Assembly (NCBI RefSeq): GCF_002117915.1
Contig: NZ_BDJB01000005.1
Coordinates: 124,001 to 188,000 of the forward strand
Length of the DNA: 64,000 nucleotides
Source: Sphingomonas sp. TZW2008
GTDB taxonomy: Bacteria; Pseudomonadota; Alphaproteobacteria; Sphingomonadales; Sphingomonadaceae
Reading direction: 5' to 3'
Shown here in pieces: positions 48,776-58,675 of the stretch (position 1 is its first letter; every line of letters starts with the position of its first letter). The notes under the pieces were generated by a model, which did no database searches, was not told the DNA's origin, and saw nothing but the letters and a program-made list of their open reading frames with translations. Both the position numbers and the translations under genes were made by a program.

Positions 48776-49417
48776 TCAGCTCGGATGCGCCTCCGCCTCG
48801 GCCAACGCTTCGTCCGTCGTACCCGCTGGCCGTGCACGGCCCAGCATCTGCCCGGCGCCATCGATCAGCGCGCCGGCAGCTTGATCGGCGACGTAACCGA
48901 TGACGGCGCCGACCAGCACGTCGCTGGGATAATGCGCGCCGCGCGGAAGCTGGAGCGCGGCGACGGCGAACGCACCGCCGCGCGCCGTTACCGCCAACTG
49001 CGGCTGGGTCGCAGCGACCGCCTGCGCGACGGCGACCGCCCCGGCGGTGTGGCCCGACGGGAACGAGTTGAAGTCGGTGTCGCCGCCGCCCTTGCCGGTG
49101 CCGGCGTGATGCTTACCGTCGCGCAGCGCGCGCTGCGGCCGCGTCCGATCGATCGACCGCTTGAGCATCGTCTTGCCGCCGGTGGCGAGTGCGTGCGCGA
49201 GGAGCATGCGCAGCCCCGTGCGCGCGACGGCGGGCCGACGCATCACCAGACCCGATCCCAGCGTGACGAGCGACAGCGCGACCATCGGCGGTTGATCGGC
49301 GACCTCGCTCGCCGCGCCGAGCAGCGCGACCGGCTTCATTCGACGCAGCGCCGCGACGTCACCGACCAGGCGGTGTTCGGTGCTGGCAGCCTTCTTGGCA
49401 ACGTTCGCTTTTCCCAT
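48776..49417 (-). CDS. PAP2-superfamily phosphatase
   Basis: The 213-residue product has several hydrophobic helices and the three PAP2 motifs: KTMLKRSIDRTRP, FPSGHTAG, and LPRGAHYPSDVL. It probably dephosphorylates a lipid phosphate in the inner membrane. It is convergent with metK. The start ATG at 49417 gives MGKANVAKK. Confidence 0.88.
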   Translation of the reverse strand: MGKANVAKKAASTEHRLVGDVAALRRMKPVALLGAASEVADQPPMVALSLVTLGSGLVMRRPAVARTGLRMLLAHALATGGKTMLKRSIDRTRPQRALRDGKHHAGTGKGGGDTDFNSFPSGHTAGAVAVAQAVAATQPQLAVTARGGAFAVAALQLPRGAHYPSDVLVGAVIGYVADQAAGALIDGAGQMLGRARPAGTTDEALAEAEAHPS

Positions 49418-49480
49418 TCGGCTCGAACATTCGTGCACCGGCTTTGCTCCCGCCGATGCGCGCGGTATGCGCCCGCCCGC

Positions 49481-50164
49481 ATGAACGACCCAGCTACCAT
49501 CCGCCGCCTGTACGGCCGTCGACAGGGCCACAAGCTGCGCCAGGGACAGGCGGAGCTTGTCGAAACGCTGCTTCCGGCCGTCGAGGTGCCGGCGCAGGGC
49601 GCGATCGACGCGCCCAGCCTGTTCGGCGACAATCGCGCGTTGCGGCTCGAGATCGGCTTCGGCGCCGGCGAACATCTCGCGGCGCAGGCGGGGGCGGCTC
49701 CCCACGTCGGCTTCATCGGCTGCGAGCCGTTCCTGAACGGCGTCGTCGGCGCGCTCGGCCATATTCGCGATGGTGCGCTGGACAATGTGCGGTTGCACAT
49801 GGGCGACGCGATCGACGTGATCGAGCGCTTGCCCGACGGCGCGCTTGACACGGTGTATCTCCTGCACCCCGATCCGTGGCGCAAGGCGCGGCACGCCAAG
49901 CGGCGGATGGTGAACCACGGCCCGCTGGACCTCATCGCGCGCAAGCTCCGGCCGCGCGGTGTCTTCCGGTTGGGGACGGACGATCCAACCTACTGCCGCT
50001 GGGCGATGATGGTGATGAACCAGCGGCGCGACTTCACGTGGACGGCAGGCGCGCCAGCCGGCTTCCTTGTCCGCCCCGACGACTGGCCCGAGACTCGATA
50101 CGAGCGAAAGGCGAGACGCCAGGGGCACGAGGTGTGGTATTTCACTTATATCCGCGCCGGATAG
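49481..50164 (+). CDS. trmB: tRNA (guanine-N7-)-methyltransferase
   Basis: It makes m7G46 in tRNAs. The 227-residue product has RLEIGFGAGEHLA (SAM site), DTVYLLHPDPWRKARHAKRRMV with the family DPWxKxRHxKRR, and LGTDDPTYCRWAM. The ATG at 49481 is the first with family similarity. Confidence 0.94.
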   Translation: MNDPATIRRLYGRRQGHKLRQGQAELVETLLPAVEVPAQGAIDAPSLFGDNRALRLEIGFGAGEHLAAQAGAAPHVGFIGCEPFLNGVVGALGHIRDGALDNVRLHMGDAIDVIERLPDGALDTVYLLHPDPWRKARHAKRRMVNHGPLDLIARKLRPRGVFRLGTDDPTYCRWAMMVMNQRRDFTWTAGAPAGFLVRPDDWPETRYERKARRQGHEVWYFTYIRAG

Positions 50165-50288
50165 CTGCCCAACAGACACCCACCGCGGCGAGATGTTCTT
50201 TGCGTCGACAGCACGTACGCGTTGCGCCGGATGGGCGGCTATGCAAAGCATATCGATAGTGACGTTCACCTTATTTCTTCGAGGCCCC

Positions 50289-50864
50289 ATGCTACAGCGG
50301 TTGGCGTTGCTTTTCGGCTTTTTGTTGCTGACGGTCGGTTGTGCCGAGAAGGGGGACGGGCCGATCCTGTCTTCAGGCGATCGTTACGCCGCGGCTGATA
50401 TCGCAGGCGACTACCGCCTGGGGGTCGGCGACAAGGTACGCATGACGGTCTATAACGAACCCAATCTGACGGGCGAGTTCTGGGTCAATCCGGATGGCAC
50501 ATTGGCCCTGCCGCTGATCGGCAGCGTGCCGGCGCGCGGGATGGTGGTCGCCGACATTGCCCGTGATGCGACCGCAAAATTTGCTGATGGTTACCTGCGC
50601 CAACCCAAGGTCAGCATGGAGGTCATCACCTTTCGCCCGTTCTACATCTTGGGCGAGGTGAGTGCGCCCGGCGAATATCCTTATGCGTCGGGACTGACGG
50701 CGCTAAATGCGATCGCCACGGCAAAGGGCTTCACGCCACGCGCCAACCGGGACGTGATCCGCATCCGTCGCCAGGGCGAGGCTAGCGAAGTCAACTACAA
50801 GTTGACGCCAGAACTGGTGATTTATCCCGGCGATACGATCCGGATCGGCGAGCGGTTCTTCTGA
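50289..50864 (+). CDS. polysaccharide export lipoprotein (Wza/GumB/KpsD family)
   Basis: It forms part of the outer-membrane channel for exopolysaccharide. The 191-residue protein has a lipoprotein signal with lipobox LTVGC, then the Poly_export domain YRLGVGDKVRMTVY and the SLBB-like part FYILGEVSAPGEYPY. It opens the EPS cluster. The 124 bases before it should contain the cluster's promoter; none is clear. Confidence 0.93.
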   Translation: MLQRLALLFGFLLLTVGCAEKGDGPILSSGDRYAAADIAGDYRLGVGDKVRMTVYNEPNLTGEFWVNPDGTLALPLIGSVPARGMVVADIARDATAKFADGYLRQPKVSMEVITFRPFYILGEVSAPGEYPYASGLTALNAIATAKGFTPRANRDVIRIRRQGEASEVNYKLTPELVIYPGDTIRIGERFF

Positions 50865-50890
50865 TCTGCGCGAAGACGAGGCATAATGCC

Positions 50891-52240
50891 TTGCCTAGCA
50901 TGGTGAATGGCGACACAACGCTTTGGTCTATGGGGGGCAGTTCACTCTTTGCGCGTGGTCGCGCCGGCCTGGTGGCTGTTGCGATCGGCGCTGTCGGCTT
51001 GCCGACGGTGTCGTTCGCGCAGAACGGGCTGGTCGTACAGGCAGCGGTGCCACAGGGGTTCGATCGCAATCGTAACGTTGGCGTGCTCCAGCGCTCGCGA
51101 CCGTCGTACGATGCGCTTGGCATTAGCGTTGGAGGCCTGCTGTTCTTTCCCAGCGTCGAGGTCGGCGGTGGCGGCACAACAAATGCTTATTTGACGCGCG
51201 ATAACGAAACTGCCGTTCCCTTCGTGTTCGTTGAGCCGGCAGTGACGATGCGCTCGATCTGGTCGCGTCACGCGATCAGCGCACAGGCTTCCACTGCGCG
51301 ACGTGACTATATCGGTCAGTCGCGCCGGAACGAGCGGACGTGGGATCTAGGCGCCAGTGGCCGGCTCGACCTTGGCCGGACGATCGAGGTCACGGGCGAG
51401 GTGCAATCCTCGCTCGATTTTGAAAACCAGTTCACCGGTGAGATCAACTCCGCCGTCGCCGCCGTGTCGCGGTTTCGGCGCAACTTCATCTCGCTGCGTG
51501 GTGAATATACGTCGGGGCGACTGCGTGCGTTTGTCGTCGGCGATTACACCGACTTTCGCTTTCGGCCGCTGCCGCTTGGTGATGGAACGTTTCGCGACCA
51601 GAGCGTGCGCGATCGGAACCTCGCCCGCATCACTGCACAGGCGGAATATGCCCGGACGCCGAGCGTGTCGCTGTTTGCACAGCTCAATTACACGTCGACG
51701 AGCTTCGTCAATCAGCTGGCCGGCGTAGGCAGTCGCGATTCGCAAACGGTTCGCGCCAGCGCAGGCGCCAATGCCGATATTGCGGGACGGCTGCGTGGTT
51801 CAATCGCGATCGGTTACAGCATCCGTGACTATGCGTTTGCAGGCTTCGAGACGATCCGCGGGCTGGTTGCTGAGGGACGGTTGGATCTTTTCCCGTCCGA
51901 GCAGTTCACGATCACCGCGACTGCGCGTCGCACGATCGAAGATTCGACGTTCGGCAATCGCCAGCCCTTCTGGGACAATCGCTTCGGGCTTCGCGGCGAC
52001 TATGAGGTGCGGCGCAACCTTATCGTTTCAGCTACCGGCGATTACGCCTTTCAGAACTACCTCGGTTCGGATCGCGAGAACTCCAGCTACCGCGCTTCGG
52101 GTGGCGCGCGGCTACTCGTATCGCGGCGCCTGTCGTTGGACGGATCGATCAGCTACGCGCGGCGGCGATCGAATGCCGATCGCGCGGCAAACAATTCGGA
52201 CGAGGGCCGCATCCAGGCGGGCCTTACCTATCGTATTTAA
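50891..52240 (+). CDS. outer-membrane beta-barrel protein of the EPS locus
   Basis: The product has a signal peptide with an AQN-like cleavage after SFAQ near residue 44 and then many alternating strands. The C-terminus ends in the outer-membrane motif GLTYRI. Within the EPS cluster it resembles the beta-barrel export accessory of gellan/xanthan-type loci. TTG (50891), ATG (50900) and ATG (50930) are possible starts; the first has a GAGG site at good spacing. The exact boundary is uncertain. Confidence 0.78.
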   Translation: MPSMVNGDTTLWSMGGSSLFARGRAGLVAVAIGAVGLPTVSFAQNGLVVQAAVPQGFDRNRNVGVLQRSRPSYDALGISVGGLLFFPSVEVGGGGTTNAYLTRDNETAVPFVFVEPAVTMRSIWSRHAISAQASTARRDYIGQSRRNERTWDLGASGRLDLGRTIEVTGEVQSSLDFENQFTGEINSAVAAVSRFRRNFISLRGEYTSGRLRAFVVGDYTDFRFRPLPLGDGTFRDQSVRDRNLARITAQAEYARTPSVSLFAQLNYTSTSFVNQLAGVGSRDSQTVRASAGANADIAGRLRGSIAIGYSIRDYAFAGFETIRGLVAEGRLDLFPSEQFTITATARRTIEDSTFGNRQPFWDNRFGLRGDYEVRRNLIVSATGDYAFQNYLGSDRENSSYRASGGARLLVSRRLSLDGSISYARRRSNADRAANNSDEGRIQAGLTYRI

Positions 52241-52287
52241 CGTATCGCGCTGCCGATCAGCGGCGAATCACGGGAAGTCAGACGAGC

Positions 52288-54420
52288 ATGGAAGTCAGAC
52301 ACGAAGCCGATGAATATGAGGCCCGGCTCGCCGATGTGATCAGCATCGTGCGCGATACGGTGCGCCGGCGCTGGAAGATCATGGCTGCGGTGACGGCTGC
52401 GATTTTCGTCGCTGGCGTCGTGCTCGTGTCGCTGATGACCCCGCAATATACGTCGACGGCGAAGGTTCGCCTCGATCCATCGCGTAATCCGCTTGCGACC
52501 AACGCGAACCAGACGCGGGCCGAATTGACGCCAGAGGCAATCGAGACCGAGGTCACCGCGATCCGATCGCTCGATCTGGCGCGACTGATCGTTCGGCAAA
52601 ATAAGCTCGACAGCGATCCCGAATTCGCCGGTAATCTGGATAAAAGTGGCGAAGCGCTGAACAATAGCGAGGCGCGCGCCAATGCGATCGCTGCCGCGGT
52701 CCTGTCACACCTGTCGGTCGATCGCGAAAAGCTGACCTACGTCCTCAACGTCCGCTTCACCTCGACCGACGCGTTGAAGGCGGCGAAGCTCGCGAATGCG
52801 TTCGCGGACGGGTACATCGCTACACGGACGACCAACAAGATCGGCAATGCCGAGCGGCAGAGTGCGTGGTTCGAGCAGCGCTTGAACGAGTTGGCCAACG
52901 AAGCGCGCCAAGCCGAAGCGCGCGCGGCCGATTTCCGCGCGAGTTCCGGCGTCGTTGAGAGTGCGGCCGCCAACAGTGCGGCCGGGACGGTTGTCGATCA
53001 GCAGGTCGCACCCCTCGCCGGAGGGCTTGCGGCGGCAGAGTCGGATGCCGCTGCAGCCCGTGCCAATCTGGAGGCCGCCCGCAGCCAGACACGTCGCGGC
53101 GGGCTCGACGCCGTCTCGGAAGTTCTCCGGTCGCCTACCGTCGTCCAGCTACGTGCCCAGCGAGCCGAGGCGTTGCAGAACAAGGATGCCGTCGAGGCGC
53201 GTTACGGGGAGCGGCATCCGGAAAGTATCCGTGTGCGCGAGCAGCTGAGCTCGATTGACGCACAGATCGATGCCGAAGCGCGACGGACAATCGGATCGTT
53301 GCAGGCGACGGCGGCGGCAGCCGACGCGCGCGCATCGAGCCTGCGCAGCTCCCTCAGCCAGTTGGAGCGCCAGCGCGAGCAGACCACCCGCGCGTCGGTG
53401 GCGGCGGACAGCCTCGAGCGCGAGGCGGCAGCGAAGCGTGCGCTGTACGACAAGATGTCGCAGATGTCGCTCGAGAGCATGCAGGCAGCGCGCCTGTCGA
53501 TCGCGCAGGCAGAAGTGATCGATCGTGCCGAGCCGCAGAGCCGCCCGACCTCGCCCAACAAACCGCTGCTCTATGCCTTGTCGCTGTTGGTCGCGCTGGC
53601 GGCCGGCGCCGGTACGATTGCGGTGATGGAGATGACCAGTGGCGGGTTCCGATCGGTCGAGGACGTGCAAACCCAGCTCGGCGTGCCGGTGCTGGCTGTC
53701 GTTCCAAAGGTCGCGAAGTCGGAAAACCCGAACGATCTACTGCTCGAACGGCCGACATCGATGTTCTCCGAGTCGTACCGCATCGCGCGCGCGGCAATCC
53801 TCGGTGTGCGTGGAACGCGTGCGCCGAAGGTTATCGCGATCACCTCGTCGTTGCCCGCCGAGGGCAAGACAACGTCGGCGGTCGCGTTCGCGCGCACGCT
53901 GGCGACCGCTAACGCGCGCACGCTGCTACTCGAATGCGACATCCGGCGAGCCGCGGTTCGTCAGATGGTTCGTACTCCGGCACCGACTGTCGGCCTTGTC
54001 GAGGTGCTCCATGGCGAGGCCAGCTTGGACGAGGCGATCCAGCGGGGTGACGTTGCCAACCTCGACCAGCTGCTCGTCGTCAGTCCGTATTTCTCGGCGG
54101 AAAACCTATTTGGCGAGGGACGAATGGAGCAGCTCCTGACGACGCTGCGCGACCGGTACGATCACATCATTCTTGATCTGCCCCCCCTGATGGGGTTGGC
54201 CGATGGCCGGTTCCTCGCGGTTCTCGCGGATGCGACGGCACTTGTCATCAAATGGAACAGTACGCCGATCTCGGCGGCGCAATCCGCACTCAACTGGCTC
54301 AAGACTGACGGCAGCAACCCGGTTGGCGTCATCTATACGCAGGTTGATCCCTCAGCGCATTCGGTCGGCGGGCTATATTATTACTCCAAACAATATTCTG
54401 ATTATTATCAGGCGAATTGA
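52288..54420 (+). CDS. Wzc-type polysaccharide co-polymerase with tyrosine autokinase domain
   Basis: It controls chain length and export of EPS in the inner membrane. The 710-residue protein has a Wzz domain with TM1 near residues 31-51, a long periplasmic coiled coil, TM2 near 425-447, then a BY-kinase: Walker A SLPAEGKTTSA (about 520), Walker A' LLECDIRRA, Walker B HIILDLPPLMG (about 627). The C-terminus holds a Tyr cluster YYYSKQYSDYYQ for autophosphorylation. Here the two halves are fused, while some sphingan loci have them split. Its 3' end overlaps the opposite gene by 13 bases. Confidence 0.95.
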   Translation: MEVRHEADEYEARLADVISIVRDTVRRRWKIMAAVTAAIFVAGVVLVSLMTPQYTSTAKVRLDPSRNPLATNANQTRAELTPEAIETEVTAIRSLDLARLIVRQNKLDSDPEFAGNLDKSGEALNNSEARANAIAAAVLSHLSVDREKLTYVLNVRFTSTDALKAAKLANAFADGYIATRTTNKIGNAERQSAWFEQRLNELANEARQAEARAADFRASSGVVESAAANSAAGTVVDQQVAPLAGGLAAAESDAAAARANLEAARSQTRRGGLDAVSEVLRSPTVVQLRAQRAEALQNKDAVEARYGERHPESIRVREQLSSIDAQIDAEARRTIGSLQATAAAADARASSLRSSLSQLERQREQTTRASVAADSLEREAAAKRALYDKMSQMSLESMQAARLSIAQAEVIDRAEPQSRPTSPNKPLLYALSLLVALAAGAGTIAVMEMTSGGFRSVEDVQTQLGVPVLAVVPKVAKSENPNDLLLERPTSMFSESYRIARAAILGVRGTRAPKVIAITSSLPAEGKTTSAVAFARTLATANARTLLLECDIRRAAVRQMVRTPAPTVGLVEVLHGEASLDEAIQRGDVANLDQLLVVSPYFSAENLFGEGRMEQLLTTLRDRYDHIILDLPPLMGLADGRFLAVLADATALVIKWNSTPISAAQSALNWLKTDGSNPVGVIYTQVDPSAHSVGGLYYYSKQYSDYYQAN

Positions 54421-55304
54421 TTTCGGGCGCGCCGAAGCGGCCAGGCGGCAAGCGCCAATGGTGAGAGGCGACGCCTTTTCACATCGATCAGCGTAACGGG
54501 CCCCGCTTCGGCCAAGGTATGACATCCCGCGCCGAACGGAGCGGCGCGGGATGGCGTGCTAAGTTCGGCGACCTTTTCCAAGCGCACCGAGGTTGGAGAG
54601 AGCGATTGGAAGCGCAGCAGGCGAAGGCCGCTGCCGTAGCTTCCCGTGCAGCGCTGCACCGGCAAATGGATCATGCCATCGTACATGATTGGCGTACCGC
54701 CAGGACGCGCGCCGGCCGGATCACGGAAGATCGGTCCACCGCCGTATTCGATCCACGGCCCCGCTAGGCTGTGGGCGTGCGCGGCATAGAGTGCCGTTAA
54801 CCGTTCGTGCGCTGGCTCACTTGCGGCGTAGAACAGCCACCAGCGATCGTCATGGCGGGCGATCGTCGCATCGAGCGGAACGCGCGGTAACACGATCTCA
54901 TGTGATCGGATCCACTGGTCGGGGAATGCCACCGCGCGATACAGCCAGCTAGTGCCTGAACGATGCGCTTCCGGCAGCATCCAAGTGTCGCCGTCGGCTT
55001 CGAAAACATACGGATAGGAGAGATGCCAAGGCTCGCGCACTACGGTTTTGCGCGACAGCAGAACGAAGTGCTCGTCAAATGTCAGCACGTCGATCTGCCC
55101 GACGCCGCCAATATAATCGTATTTTTCCACAAATACGTGAAGTCGACCGTCACGCCACAGTCCGAAAGGATCGGCTAGATAGGTGAGGCCGCGTGTTCCG
55201 GGCAGCCAACTTATTGCCAAGTGATCGAGCGAGCCGCGCGCGATGATTGATGCTGCATCCGCATGCACGATGCCGCAGCGCCAGAAATCCTTGATCCATT
55301 CCAT
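54408..55304 (-). CDS. beta-propeller protein of the glucosamine inositolphosphorylceramide transferase family (EPS-linked)
   Basis: The 298-residue product has repeated segments of a five-bladed propeller: YLADPFGLWRDGRLHVFVE, HLSYPYVFEADGDTWMLPE, RWWLFYA, LAGPWIEYGGGPIF and RPGGTPI. This domain occurs with formyl- or glycosyl-transferases in polysaccharide loci. The C-terminal transferase part of the larger family members is absent. It runs against the other EPS genes. Confidence 0.6.
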   Translation of the reverse strand: MEWIKDFWRCGIVHADAASIIARGSLDHLAISWLPGTRGLTYLADPFGLWRDGRLHVFVEKYDYIGGVGQIDVLTFDEHFVLLSRKTVVREPWHLSYPYVFEADGDTWMLPEAHRSGTSWLYRAVAFPDQWIRSHEIVLPRVPLDATIARHDDRWWLFYAASEPAHERLTALYAAHAHSLAGPWIEYGGGPIFRDPAGARPGGTPIMYDGMIHLPVQRCTGSYGSGLRLLRFQSLSPTSVRLEKVAELSTPSRAAPFGAGCHTLAEAGPVTLIDVKRRRLSPLALAAWPLRRARNQFA

Positions 55305-55456
55305 TGGTACGACCTTTACATGGTTGGCAAGGCCGACGCGACCATTCCATGCCTGTCGATGCTGTGCGTCCAGCTTGCGATATCAACACCGCTCGCGTAC
55401 CCGTGACGACAGGCTAATTCGGGGGCTATCAAGCGTCGAGGCAGGCTGCACGCGCG

Positions 55457-55957
55457 GTGCGTTTGGCACCAACCAGGGGGCTCGAACAACCGGTGGCAGG
55501 TGCTAGCAGATCGGGCTTCACGGTTCTCGCCGTCGCCTCGGGCGGTGGGCATTGGGAGGAGCTGATGCTGTTGCGCCCGGCGTTCGATGGTCAGGATATG
55601 GTGTTCGCGACCAACAACCGCGAACTGGCTGATCGCGAAGGTCTCACGCGCGTTCACATCCTGCCCGATGCCAATCGCGACGTGCCGATCCAAGCGCTGC
55701 GATGCATGGTCGCTAGTGCTAGGCTGATCTGGCGTCTCAAACCCCGCATGTTGGTGACGACAGGCGCTCTACCAGGCCTGTTCTGCCTGGTTTTCGCGCG
55801 ATTGCTCGGTGCGCGAACAGTGTGGATCGACAGTATCGCCAATTCGGACCGGCCGTCGCTGAGCGGGATCTGCGCCATACCATTTGCAACGCAATGGTTC
55901 ACTCAGTGGCAGCATCTGGCGACGCCTCGTCGTCGCTACGAGGGTGCCCTGCTGTGA
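55457..55957 (+). CDS. Alg14/PssD-like glycosyltransferase subunit
   Basis: The 166-residue product has ASGGGHWEELMLL, a short N-terminal helix and the family segment VTTGALPGLFCLV. It is the membrane-anchoring half of a split GT28-type enzyme; PssD/PssE pairs usually transfer glucuronic acid in rhizobial EPS. GTG at 55457 and GTG at 55493 are both possible starts. The stop overlaps the next gene (GTGA). Confidence 0.8.
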   Translation: MRLAPTRGLEQPVAGASRSGFTVLAVASGGGHWEELMLLRPAFDGQDMVFATNNRELADREGLTRVHILPDANRDVPIQALRCMVASARLIWRLKPRMLVTTGALPGLFCLVFARLLGARTVWIDSIANSDRPSLSGICAIPFATQWFTQWQHLATPRRRYEGALL

Positions 55958-56463
55958 TCGTGGTGACCGTGGGCACGCAGCTACCGTTTGATCGCTTTAT
56001 TCGCATCGTCGATGAATTAGCCCCGCTCGCGGGTGAGGAGGTGTTCGCCCAGACCGGTCGTGGGCAATATCGACCGGTCAACATGCGATGGCAGAGTGTC
56101 GTGCCGCCGATCGAGTTCGAGCAGATGATCCAGCGGTGCTCGCGGATCGTATCGCACGCCGGGATCGGAACGATCGTTATGGCGCAGAAGCATTCGAAGC
56201 CGCTTATCCTTTTCCCGCGACTGGGATCGCTCGACGAACATCGTAATGATCATCAGCTTGCCACCGTCCGAGCGCTGGACGGACGGGCGGGAATCTACAC
56301 CGCGCTCGATCACGAGGATTTGGCAGCGTTGATCACACGGCCGCTTGCCGCGCCGGCGCCGGTCGAACGCCATCCGGAGCGGGATCGCTTACGCTCGGCG
56401 CTGCACGCGGTGTTGCAGGAAGAACGCGCGCGCTTGATCGGCCAAGCTCATCCGCTTGTCTAA
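55954..56463 (+). CDS. Alg13/PssE-like glycosyltransferase catalytic subunit
   Basis: The 169-residue protein begins VIVVTVGTQLPFDRFI and carries the nucleotide-sugar segment SHAGIGTIVMA. This is the second half of the split enzyme with its coupled Alg14-like partner. The GTG start overlaps the previous stop. It probably adds a sugar (glucuronate in relatives) to the lipid-linked repeat. Confidence 0.82.
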   Translation: MIVVTVGTQLPFDRFIRIVDELAPLAGEEVFAQTGRGQYRPVNMRWQSVVPPIEFEQMIQRCSRIVSHAGIGTIVMAQKHSKPLILFPRLGSLDEHRNDHQLATVRALDGRAGIYTALDHEDLAALITRPLAAPAPVERHPERDRLRSALHAVLQEERARLIGQAHPLV

Positions 56464-56476
56464 AGAGGCGGGTGAC

Positions 56477-57586
56477 GTGAACGATCTACCTGAAGAGGGC
56501 GGCGGGGCGCTGCTGCTCTTGGGCGGGTCGATGTATCACCCTGGTGGATTGGAGTCGTTCTGTCAGCGTGCTGCTGCCGCGCTGAATACGAACGGGGGAC
56601 GCTGGCACGCCGATTGGTATGCGACCGACAACGCCTATCTCTCGCTGGTTCGCCTGCCACGCGCGATCCTGCGATTGGCGCAGAGCGTGAAGATGGCACG
56701 ACGATACGACGTCGTATGGTTGCAATGGAGTACGCTGCTCGACCTGCTTTACCTGCCTCTGCTCCGCGCTCGCGGGGTGCCGGTGATCGTCACGCCGCAT
56801 CTTGGTGCAAATGCGCGGCTGCAGAGGATAGCAATTCTGCGTGAGACGGCGCGCTGGCTGCTCGCCAGCGCCGATTGCCTCGCGCTTTTGTTTGCGGGGC
56901 AAAAGGAGGAGATCGCGCTTCCACGTAGCGTTCCTTGTACGACGATCCAGAGCTTTCTACCGGCTGCGGCGCTAACCGATGGCGGTATCGGTGAGCGCGA
57001 AGGCCCATTGCGGCTAATCCATGTCGGCCGGTTCTCCGAGGCGAAGGGCAGTTTCCGGGCGATCGCTTTGTGCGCTGCGCTGCAGGAAAGGGGCGTCGCG
57101 TGCAGGGCTACGATGATCGGCCGGGCCGATCGGGTTACCATGGCCTCGTTGCAGGACGCCGTTGATCGCGCGGGTCTGCGTCAATCGATCAGGTTTCTGG
57201 ACTGGCTGAACGAGCCCGGCCTCATCGAGGCTTATGAAAAAGCGGATGTTCTCGCGCATTTGTCATTGAGCGACAGCTATCCCCTTGCCGTGCTGGAGGC
57301 GATGGCGCGCGGTGTCGTGCCAGTGGTAGGACCGATGCTTGGCGCCCAATCGATGGTGGACCGGTACGGAGGCTATGTCGCGGAGGGCTCGATGGTCGAG
57401 GCGGCGGCAGACTGGCTCACACGTCGTTCGATCGAAAACCTGCGCGGCCTGGGCGCTACCATCTCCACCGCTGTTCGTGCCGACTTCGCGTGGGACGCCT
57501 GTGCCGAGCGCATTAGCGCCGTTGCGGACTCCATACGGCGGCCAAGGACACACGAGCGGTGCGCGCGCGGAAGCGGTACAGCATGA
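56477..57586 (+). CDS. GT4-family glycosyltransferase
   Basis: The 369-residue protein has a GT-B fold: GGSMYHPGGLESF in the N-domain and the GT4 C-domain signature RLIHVGRFSEAKGS, with AHLSLSDSYPLAVLEAMARG including the E-x7-E segment. The GTG at 56477 follows AGAGG with 8-base spacing; a TTG at 56456 overlapping the previous gene is the alternative. Sugar specificity is unknown. Confidence 0.88.
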   Translation: MNDLPEEGGGALLLLGGSMYHPGGLESFCQRAAAALNTNGGRWHADWYATDNAYLSLVRLPRAILRLAQSVKMARRYDVVWLQWSTLLDLLYLPLLRARGVPVIVTPHLGANARLQRIAILRETARWLLASADCLALLFAGQKEEIALPRSVPCTTIQSFLPAAALTDGGIGEREGPLRLIHVGRFSEAKGSFRAIALCAALQERGVACRATMIGRADRVTMASLQDAVDRAGLRQSIRFLDWLNEPGLIEAYEKADVLAHLSLSDSYPLAVLEAMARGVVPVVGPMLGAQSMVDRYGGYVAEGSMVEAAADWLTRRSIENLRGLGATISTAVRADFAWDACAERISAVADSIRRPRTHERCARGSGTA

Positions 57587-57673
57587 AGGCGACTGATCGG
57601 CTCCTTGGGTTCGGAAGGCAATTCGATTACGCCAGGCGAGTTGGCGATGACTGGAAGAGAGTGAAGCGCGCCG

Positions 57674-58672
57674 ATGGTTGACCCGTCAAGGACGCCAACC
57701 GTGACCATTGGCATCAAGGCACTCAACGAGGAGCGCCATATCGCGGCGGCGATCGAGAGTGCGATCGCCGCTGCCGAGTTGGCCGACGGTACCGTATTGC
57801 TCGCCGACAGTGGGTCTGACGATCGCACCGTTGGGTTTGCCGGCGCGTATCCGGTGCGTATCGTCCAGCTCGCCGATCGGGCAGCGCGATCGTGCGGCGC
57901 CGGCGCCCAACTCGCATTCCAGGATTGCGAGACCGAGTTCTTCTGCCTGATCGACGGCGATATGGTCTTGCAGCCGGCGTTTGTGCTCGCAGCGATCCGC
58001 TACCTGCGCCAGCATGGAGACATTGCCGGTGTCGGTGGCCGCGTGATCGAACGCAATCTGGAGACAGAGGAGTTCCGGATCCGTGCCGCCGCCATGGCGA
58101 CTGAGCGTCACCGCAGGGAGGGTATCGTCGATCGGCTCGACGGTGGCGGCGTGTATCGCGTCGCTGCTCTCCGCTCGGTCGGTTATTTCTCGGATCAGAA
58201 CCTCAAGTCGTTCGAAGAATATGATCTCGCGGCACGCTTGGCCCAGGGCGGGTGGAAGCTTGCGCGCATCAGTGTCGACGCCGTTGAGCACAATGGACAC
58301 GGCGGAAACGGGTATCGCCTCTTGTGGCGGCGGCTACGATCAGGGCAGTTGAGTGGGGCAGGGCAGGTACTGCGCGGTGCGATTGGCCAGGGTCACCTGC
58401 CGATCGTGCTGCGCCAGCTGAAGCATCTGCACGTCGCAATGGCGATTTGGCTGTGGTGGGCGATCTTGGTGCTCACCGCGGTCGAGATGCCTGCCGCGTT
58501 GCTGCCGCTGCTTGTCCTGCCGGTCGCGTTTCTGGCCTATCGCCGCCGTTCAGTCGTACTCGGCATATTCTCGTTTGCGCTGTGGAATGCCACGGCGCTT
58601 GGTGTTGTTGCAGGGTTGTTCCGGCGCCGGGTCGACCCGCGGCGACGCTTGGAAGCGAGCGTACTGAAGTAA
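57674..58672 (+). CDS. GT2-family glycosyltransferase
   Basis: The 332-residue protein has a GT-A domain with IGIKALNEERHI, ADSGSDDRTV and the metal motif DGD in LIDGDMVLQP. Two or three C-terminal hydrophobic segments (IWLWWAILVLTAVEM and on) anchor it to the inner membrane. It may extend the repeat unit; the sugar is unknown. It is convergent with the sugar transferase gene, 3 bases apart. Confidence 0.88.
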   Translation: MVDPSRTPTVTIGIKALNEERHIAAAIESAIAAAELADGTVLLADSGSDDRTVGFAGAYPVRIVQLADRAARSCGAGAQLAFQDCETEFFCLIDGDMVLQPAFVLAAIRYLRQHGDIAGVGGRVIERNLETEEFRIRAAAMATERHRREGIVDRLDGGGVYRVAALRSVGYFSDQNLKSFEEYDLAARLAQGGWKLARISVDAVEHNGHGGNGYRLLWRRLRSGQLSGAGQVLRGAIGQGHLPIVLRQLKHLHVAMAIWLWWAILVLTAVEMPAALLPLLVLPVAFLAYRRRSVVLGIFSFALWNATALGVVAGLFRRRVDPRRRLEASVLK

Positions 58673-58675
58673 GCG

